The notes under the pieces are model-generated. The model worked only from the letters and a program-made list of their open reading frames with translations. It searched no databases and was not told the DNA's origin. The translations under genes and the position numbers were made by a program. A DNA stretch of 64,000 bases, taken from positions 372,001 to 436,000 of the forward strand of contig WPHV01000004.1 in the NCBI GenBank assembly GCA_009744235.1. The letters are read 5' to 3'. Of this stretch, positions 60,862 through 64,000 are shown piece by piece. Position 1 is the first letter of the stretch. Every line of letters starts with the position of its first letter. The DNA comes from Gillisella vitis (lineage in GTDB: Bacteria; Pseudomonadota; Alphaproteobacteria; Rhizobiales; Rhizobiaceae).

Positions 60862-61466
60862 ATAACCCTGCCATTCGGACGTCGAAACGACGATGGCGCT
60901 CGCTTATAGAGTGCCTGAAACGAGTCGTTGAATCTCCGGACGCTACCAAAACCGGATGCAAATGCGACCTCTGTTAGGGGCATGTCCGTCTCGTCGATAA
61001 ACCTCTTTGCCTTCTGCACACGCCTCGTTGCTGCTATTTCACTTGGGCTCGCACCTGTATGATGCCTGAACAGCCGCAGGAGATGGCGCGGGCCAACACC
61101 AAGCATGTCGGCAAGATCGGCAACCGACCCTTGATCGAGGAACCCTTGTTCGATCAGGCGCATCCCGCGCGCGACCGTGGTTGCTGTTCCCATCCATGCT
61201 GGCGAGCCGGGCGCTGCCTCTGGCCTACAACGAAGGCAAGGCCGAAAGCCCGCCCGCTCCGCTGACGCTGCTGTTGCATAGAATGTGACATTCTTCGAGT
61301 GAGCGGGCCGCACTGGGCAAACCGGGCGGCAATAAATCCGCGTCGAGCGAACACCTGAAAAGAACAGGCCGTCAAAAGTCTTATCGCGGGCAAGCCGCGC
61401 GCTATCGCACGTTTCGCGGTCCAGATGCGGTGGCAACGTCTGCAAGTCGGGAGAAACTATAACCAT
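60858..61466 (-). CDS. AdaA-like regulator: Ada metal-binding domain fused to AraC-type HTH
   Basis: 202-residue predicted transcription factor. The N-terminal Ada domain keeps all four zinc cysteines (Cys46, Cys50, Cys77, Cys80; segments IYCRPVCPVRPAHSKNVTFY and FRPCLRCRPE). In Ada the first of these takes a methyl group from DNA phosphotriesters and turns the protein into an activator. Residues about 98-199 are an AraC-type double HTH. There is no O6-methylguanine transferase or AlkA domain, so it resembles Bacillus AdaA in layout. ATG 61466 is preferred over TTG 61469. It is divergent from an EamA exporter with an 11-bp dyad between them. Confidence 0.88.
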   Translation of the reverse strand: MVIVSPDLQTLPPHLDRETCDSARLARDKTFDGLFFSGVRSTRIYCRPVCPVRPAHSKNVTFYATAASAERAGFRPCLRCRPEAAPGSPAWMGTATTVARGMRLIEQGFLDQGSVADLADMLGVGPRHLLRLFRHHTGASPSEIAATRRVQKAKRFIDETDMPLTEVAFASGFGSVRRFNDSFQALYKRAPSSFRRPNGRVI

Positions 61467-61503
61467 CAAAGGACTTTAGCGCCGCTATCCTTCCCAGAGT
61501 AGT

Positions 61504-61541
61504 TGGAATCGGACCTGATCGGGCGATGAAGTCCGATTCCA
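61504..61541. promoter_or_regulatory. perfect 11-bp inverted repeat, candidate operator of the AdaA-like regulator
   Basis: TGGAATCGGAC (61504-61514) and GTCCGATTCCA (61531-61541) are exact complements separated by 16 bases. They lie in the 132-base gap between the divergent regulator and exporter genes, about 38 bases from the regulator start and 57 from the exporter start. Confidence 0.65.
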
Positions 61542-61598
61542 GCGAGCATCCTTCAGGACTCCGATCGATCTTGCCGATCAATTCGAGAGGGAATCGTC

Positions 61599-62546
61599 GT
61601 GAAATCAAAAACAACAGGCACTGAAATTGGAATTGCACCAGGTGGTCAAGGGCATATGCGCATTGCCGCAGAGATCGGCTTGCTGCTGTTGCTGTCACTC
61701 ATTTGGGGCAGCTCTTTCACCTTGATCAAAGTTGCCGCCGACACTGTGCCGCCTCTGACCATGACGGCGGCGCGTGTAACGATCGCGGCGCTTTTGCTGG
61801 TTCTTTTTGTGAAGATGCGCGGGCTTTCTCTCCCTCGAACGGACGCGACATGGGCCGCGTTCTTCGTTCAAGGTTTGCTTCAAAGCGCACTCCCCTTCAC
61901 GCTCATCAGTTGGGGCGAGCAACATATCTCAAGCGGCCTAGCTGGGGTGCTTAATGCGACACCTCCCATGTTCGTGCTGCTGATCGCTATGACAACTGGA
62001 TATGGAGGCCAGCGCATCACCACGCAGAAAATCGTCGGCGTTGTGGTTGGCCTCGCTGGCGTCGTCATCACGATCGGCTTTCAGTCGTTTGGGTACACCG
62101 CTGCCCCTTTAGCCCAAGCGGCAGTCCTGGGGGCGAGTCTTTGTTACGCGGTGGCTCCAATGTGGGGGCAGCGTTTTGCCGGTCTCCCTGCAATCGTCAC
62201 GGCGGCAGGTGCCATGAGCTGCGCGGCAATCATGATGCTGCCAGCGGCCATCGTCATCGAACATCCTTGGACCCTTACCCCGACGCCAGAGGCAATCGTC
62301 GCCGTGCTGGTGCTCGCCGTCCTCTGCACGGCTATCGCTATGGTCATATATTTTCGCCTGGTGCAGACCCTTGGCCCGCTTGGCACCACCAGCGGCAGCT
62401 ATCTGCGCGCCGGATTCGCCGTCGCCCTCGGCATTCTCTTCCTCGGGGAAAGTTTTACATGGTCAGTCCTCATCGGCATGACACTGATCGTCCTCGGGGT
62501 GATCGCTGTGACTGTTCCTTTACGCTTGCTCCGGGCAAGAGGCTGA
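61599..62546 (+). CDS. EamA/DMT-superfamily exporter
   Basis: 315-residue inner-membrane protein with ten likely hydrophobic spans in two EamA repeats. SLIWGSSFTLIKVAADTVPPL in the first repeat and SYLRAGFAVALGILFLGESFTWSVLIG in the second are typical. Such proteins export amino acids or other small molecules; the substrate cannot be read from sequence. The GTG start has GAGGG seven bases upstream. It is divergent from an AdaA-like regulator and followed after three bases by an orphan gene, so the three may be one functional unit. Confidence 0.88.
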   Translation: MKSKTTGTEIGIAPGGQGHMRIAAEIGLLLLLSLIWGSSFTLIKVAADTVPPLTMTAARVTIAALLLVLFVKMRGLSLPRTDATWAAFFVQGLLQSALPFTLISWGEQHISSGLAGVLNATPPMFVLLIAMTTGYGGQRITTQKIVGVVVGLAGVVITIGFQSFGYTAAPLAQAAVLGASLCYAVAPMWGQRFAGLPAIVTAAGAMSCAAIMMLPAAIVIEHPWTLTPTPEAIVAVLVLAVLCTAIAMVIYFRLVQTLGPLGTTSGSYLRAGFAVALGILFLGESFTWSVLIGMTLIVLGVIAVTVPLRLLRARG

Positions 62547-62549
62547 AGC

Positions 62550-62954
62550 ATGATGGAAGCTCTTGAAGCGATGACATATGCGCAAGAAGACTGGTGCGAG
62601 CAAGGATGGTGTTTCAGGCTTTATCTTACCTCGCCGACCTCGGAAGCTGCAATTGATGCTCTAGAGGTTCTAACGCTTATGAAATATCTCATAACATCGC
62701 GCGTCGTCTCGACCATTGATCCGGCCGAAGTCACAAGGCAAGGCTTTGTAATTGGATCAGCTCTCGCGGACGGATGCGTGCGTATTCAAATTTGCTGGTG
62801 GACATTGGGCGGCGAACTTCATCGGGAGGCCATTTTATGGGGGCCCAGCACTCGATGCTGGGAACAACTTCCGCCATGGGAAATCGGAAATACTAACGAG
62901 ATCATCGTTATCACGCGAGAGGCTGCCGATTTTTTCCAAAGCCTTCGAAAATAA
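62550..62954 (+). CDS. hypothetical protein, co-transcribed with the EamA exporter
   Basis: 134-residue protein that I do not recognise. It begins three bases after the exporter stop (ATG 62550, or the next codon ATG 62553). No signal peptide or membrane span; it is rich in tryptophan (DWCEQGWCFRLYL, ICWWTLGG, CWEQLPPWEIG) with several cysteines. Base composition looks more AT-rich than its neighbours by eye, which would fit recent acquisition. Function unknown. Confidence 0.6.
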   Translation: MMEALEAMTYAQEDWCEQGWCFRLYLTSPTSEAAIDALEVLTLMKYLITSRVVSTIDPAEVTRQGFVIGSALADGCVRIQICWWTLGGELHREAILWGPSTRCWEQLPPWEIGNTNEIIVITREAADFFQSLRK

Positions 62955-63040
62955 GCAAGGCAGGAGGGTGGAGCATCTAAGGTGAGGGCGCCAAGCCCCA
63001 TTCACCCTGCGATTTGTTTTCTTACGACAGTCGCACAAAA

Positions 63041-63061
63041 AAGCCCGGCAAAACCGGGCTT
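63041..63061 (-). terminator. terminator for trxA
   Basis: AAGCCCGG pairs with CCGGGCTT around loop CAAAA. On the minus strand it is followed by a U-run (TTTTTTGTGCG). It lies 30 bases after the trxA stop. Confidence 0.9.
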
Positions 63062-63090
63062 CTTCGCATCCAATTATATCCAGCCACCAC

Positions 63091-63411
63091 TCAAGCAGCG
63101 CCAGCGATCCAGCTGGACAGGGCCGTTTTCGGAGCGGCGCCAACCTTGATGTCGGCGACTTCGCCGCCCTTGAACATGGCGAGCGTTGGGATGGAGCGGA
63201 CGCCGAATTTGGCGGCGAGTTCTGGGTTTTCGTCAATGTTGAGCTTGGCGATCTTGACCTTGCCGGCCATTTCCGTGGAAATTTCATCCAGGCTGGGGGC
63301 GATCATCTTGCAGGGGCCGCACCATTCTGCCCAGAAGTCCACCACGACAGGCTCTACAGACTGTAGAACTTCTGCCTCGAAATTGTTTGCATCGACTTTT
63401 ACCGTAGCCAT
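63091..63411 (-). CDS. trxA: thioredoxin
   Basis: 106-residue cytoplasmic disulfide reductase. The active site [18 protein letters not shown] has the standard CGPC at about residues 31-34, and [14 protein letters not shown] holds the cis-proline. AAGGAG sits six to seven bases before the ATG. In many Rhizobiaceae trxA lies next to addA and folC; here an accessory-looking block separates it from folC and a DUF1402 gene is on its other side. Confidence 0.97.
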   Translation of the reverse strand: MATVKVDANNFEAEVLQSVEPVVVDFWAEWCGPCKMIAPSLDEISTEMAGKVKIAKLNIDENPELAAKFGVRSIPTLAMFKGGEVADIKVGAAPKTALSSWIAGAA

Positions 63412-63608
63412 TGGCTGCTCCTTGGAGAATTCCTGTTGTCACATATATGATGGTTATTGTGAGGATTTCAACTTAAAGCGCATTGCAATTGTCGGGCGTC
63501 AGCCAGCACAAAACGTTATAGCGCCGCGCCGATTTTTGTTTCGCATGGCAATGCGGTTGAAATGCTTGAACTTACAGAGGAATTACACAGATGAGGCCCT
63601 CACAGGGC

Positions 63609-64000
63609 CTAGAGCAGGCCTTCAAGTTCTTTTAGCCGGTCATTGACCAGCCAGCCATAGTAATTTTCTTCCGGCAGGCCGCCACGACGTCCCAGCGCCC
63701 GGGCTCGCGCTTCGGAATTCCCGACATTGTAAAGCGTCGCTGTCAGGCCCGGATTGTTGGAAATATCCACATTGGCATAGGTTTTATAGTCATCGATGGA
63801 TTTGCGGATGATCGCCGCGATATAGGCGAGTGAGGTATCCGGGTCCATGATCGCCTTATAGAGCCCAGCAGCATCCTTCTCGTCCAGTTTGGGATAGCCG
63901 GATGTCTGGTGGACCATATCGGTCAGCATCAATGCCGTCAGCGGATTGATCTGGCCAAGGCCAAAGGTTTGCCCGGCATAGAAAGGCTGGAAAAATACCG
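63609..64000 (-). CDS. DUF1402 family protein (3' part; 5' end outside window)
   Basis: The C-terminal 129 codons or so of a gene that runs off the right edge. Reading through the possible internal TTG at 63932, the frame continues upstream (FFQPFYAGQTFGLGQINPLTA), so the gene is cut by the window rather than starting there. The segment with GQINPLTALMLTDMV, IMDPDTSLAYIAA, NPGLTATLYNVGNSEARA and PEENYYGWLVNDRL matches DUF1402, a family of probable periplasmic proteins of Rhizobiales; the GQINP and NVG parts recall lysozyme-like transglycosylases, which is inference only. Confidence 0.82.
   Translation of the reverse strand, partial: VFFQPFYAGQTFGLGQINPLTALMLTDMVHQTSGYPKLDEKDAAGLYKAIMDPDTSLAYIAAIIRKSIDDYKTYANVDISNNPGLTATLYNVGNSEARARALGRRGGLPEENYYGWLVNDRLKELEGLL

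Overview
The window is a stretch of the main chromosome of an alphaproteobacterium of the Rhizobiaceae (Agrobacterium/Allorhizobium/Rhizobium/Sinorhizobium group). The evidence is a complete cyclic beta-1,2-glucan system (ndvB/chvB synthase and ndvA/chvA exporter), the gene order ndvA - LuxR regulator - pyc known from Sinorhizobium, the TrcR (DUF1013) protein found in alphaproteobacteria, and the replication-origin neighbourhood (rho-hemJ-hemE / ppsR-maf-aroE-coaE-dnaQ-secB) next to mnmE-mnmG-rsmG-parA-parB. No insertion sequence, prophage, CRISPR array, rRNA or tRNA gene was seen.

Layout. 1-5.4 kb: 3' part of a large NAD-dependent glutamate dehydrogenase and a UMF1-type MFS transporter. 5.4-17.4 kb: ndvB, an M20 amidohydrolase and ndvA. 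17.6-26.5 kb: an ExpR-like LuxR regulator, pyc, a small zincin-like protein, acsA, trcR and a YggS-type PLP protein. 26.7-31.2 kb: leuS-lptE and holA. 31.2-40.1 kb, mostly on the minus strand: parB, parA, rsmG, mnmG, mnmE, rho, hemJ, hemE. 40.1-40.5 kb: a gene-free, AT-rich block with DnaA-box-like sites and a TTAA-N7-TTAA motif, which I read as the chromosomal origin. 40.5-44.2 kb: ppsR-maf-aroE-coaE-dnaQ. 44.3-50.9 kb: secB and fxsA, then a translationally coupled run timA-like - mltA - smr - xre, then gyrB. 51-54.8 kb: nitroreductase, phaZ, a DUF2852 membrane protein and a YgjP-type metalloprotein. 54.8-60.1 kb: trpF-trpB-trpA-accD-folC. 60.2-63.0 kb: an accessory-looking block (DUF2161 protein, AdaA-like sensor/regulator, EamA exporter, orphan protein). 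63.1 kb to the end: trxA and the 3' part of a DUF1402 gene.

How it fits together. ParA, ParB and four parS or parS-like sites (one perfect) lie within about 11 kb of the presumed origin, so replication initiation and segregation are encoded together. NdvB makes and NdvA exports periplasmic cyclic glucan, and an AHL-type regulator sits beside ndvA. The trp-accD-folC run links tryptophan, fatty-acid and folate metabolism.

The most interesting points are: (a) an Ada-type four-cysteine sensor fused only to an AraC HTH, divergent from an EamA exporter, with a perfect 11-bp inverted repeat between them; (b) two hairpins before trpF, the second containing the start codon; (c) parS sites embedded in the first codons of rsmG and aroE; (d) an AccD that has lost three of its four zinc-ribbon cysteines; (e) an MltA-family enzyme with no signal peptide. 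Base-composition and homology statements are from reading alone; no search was run.
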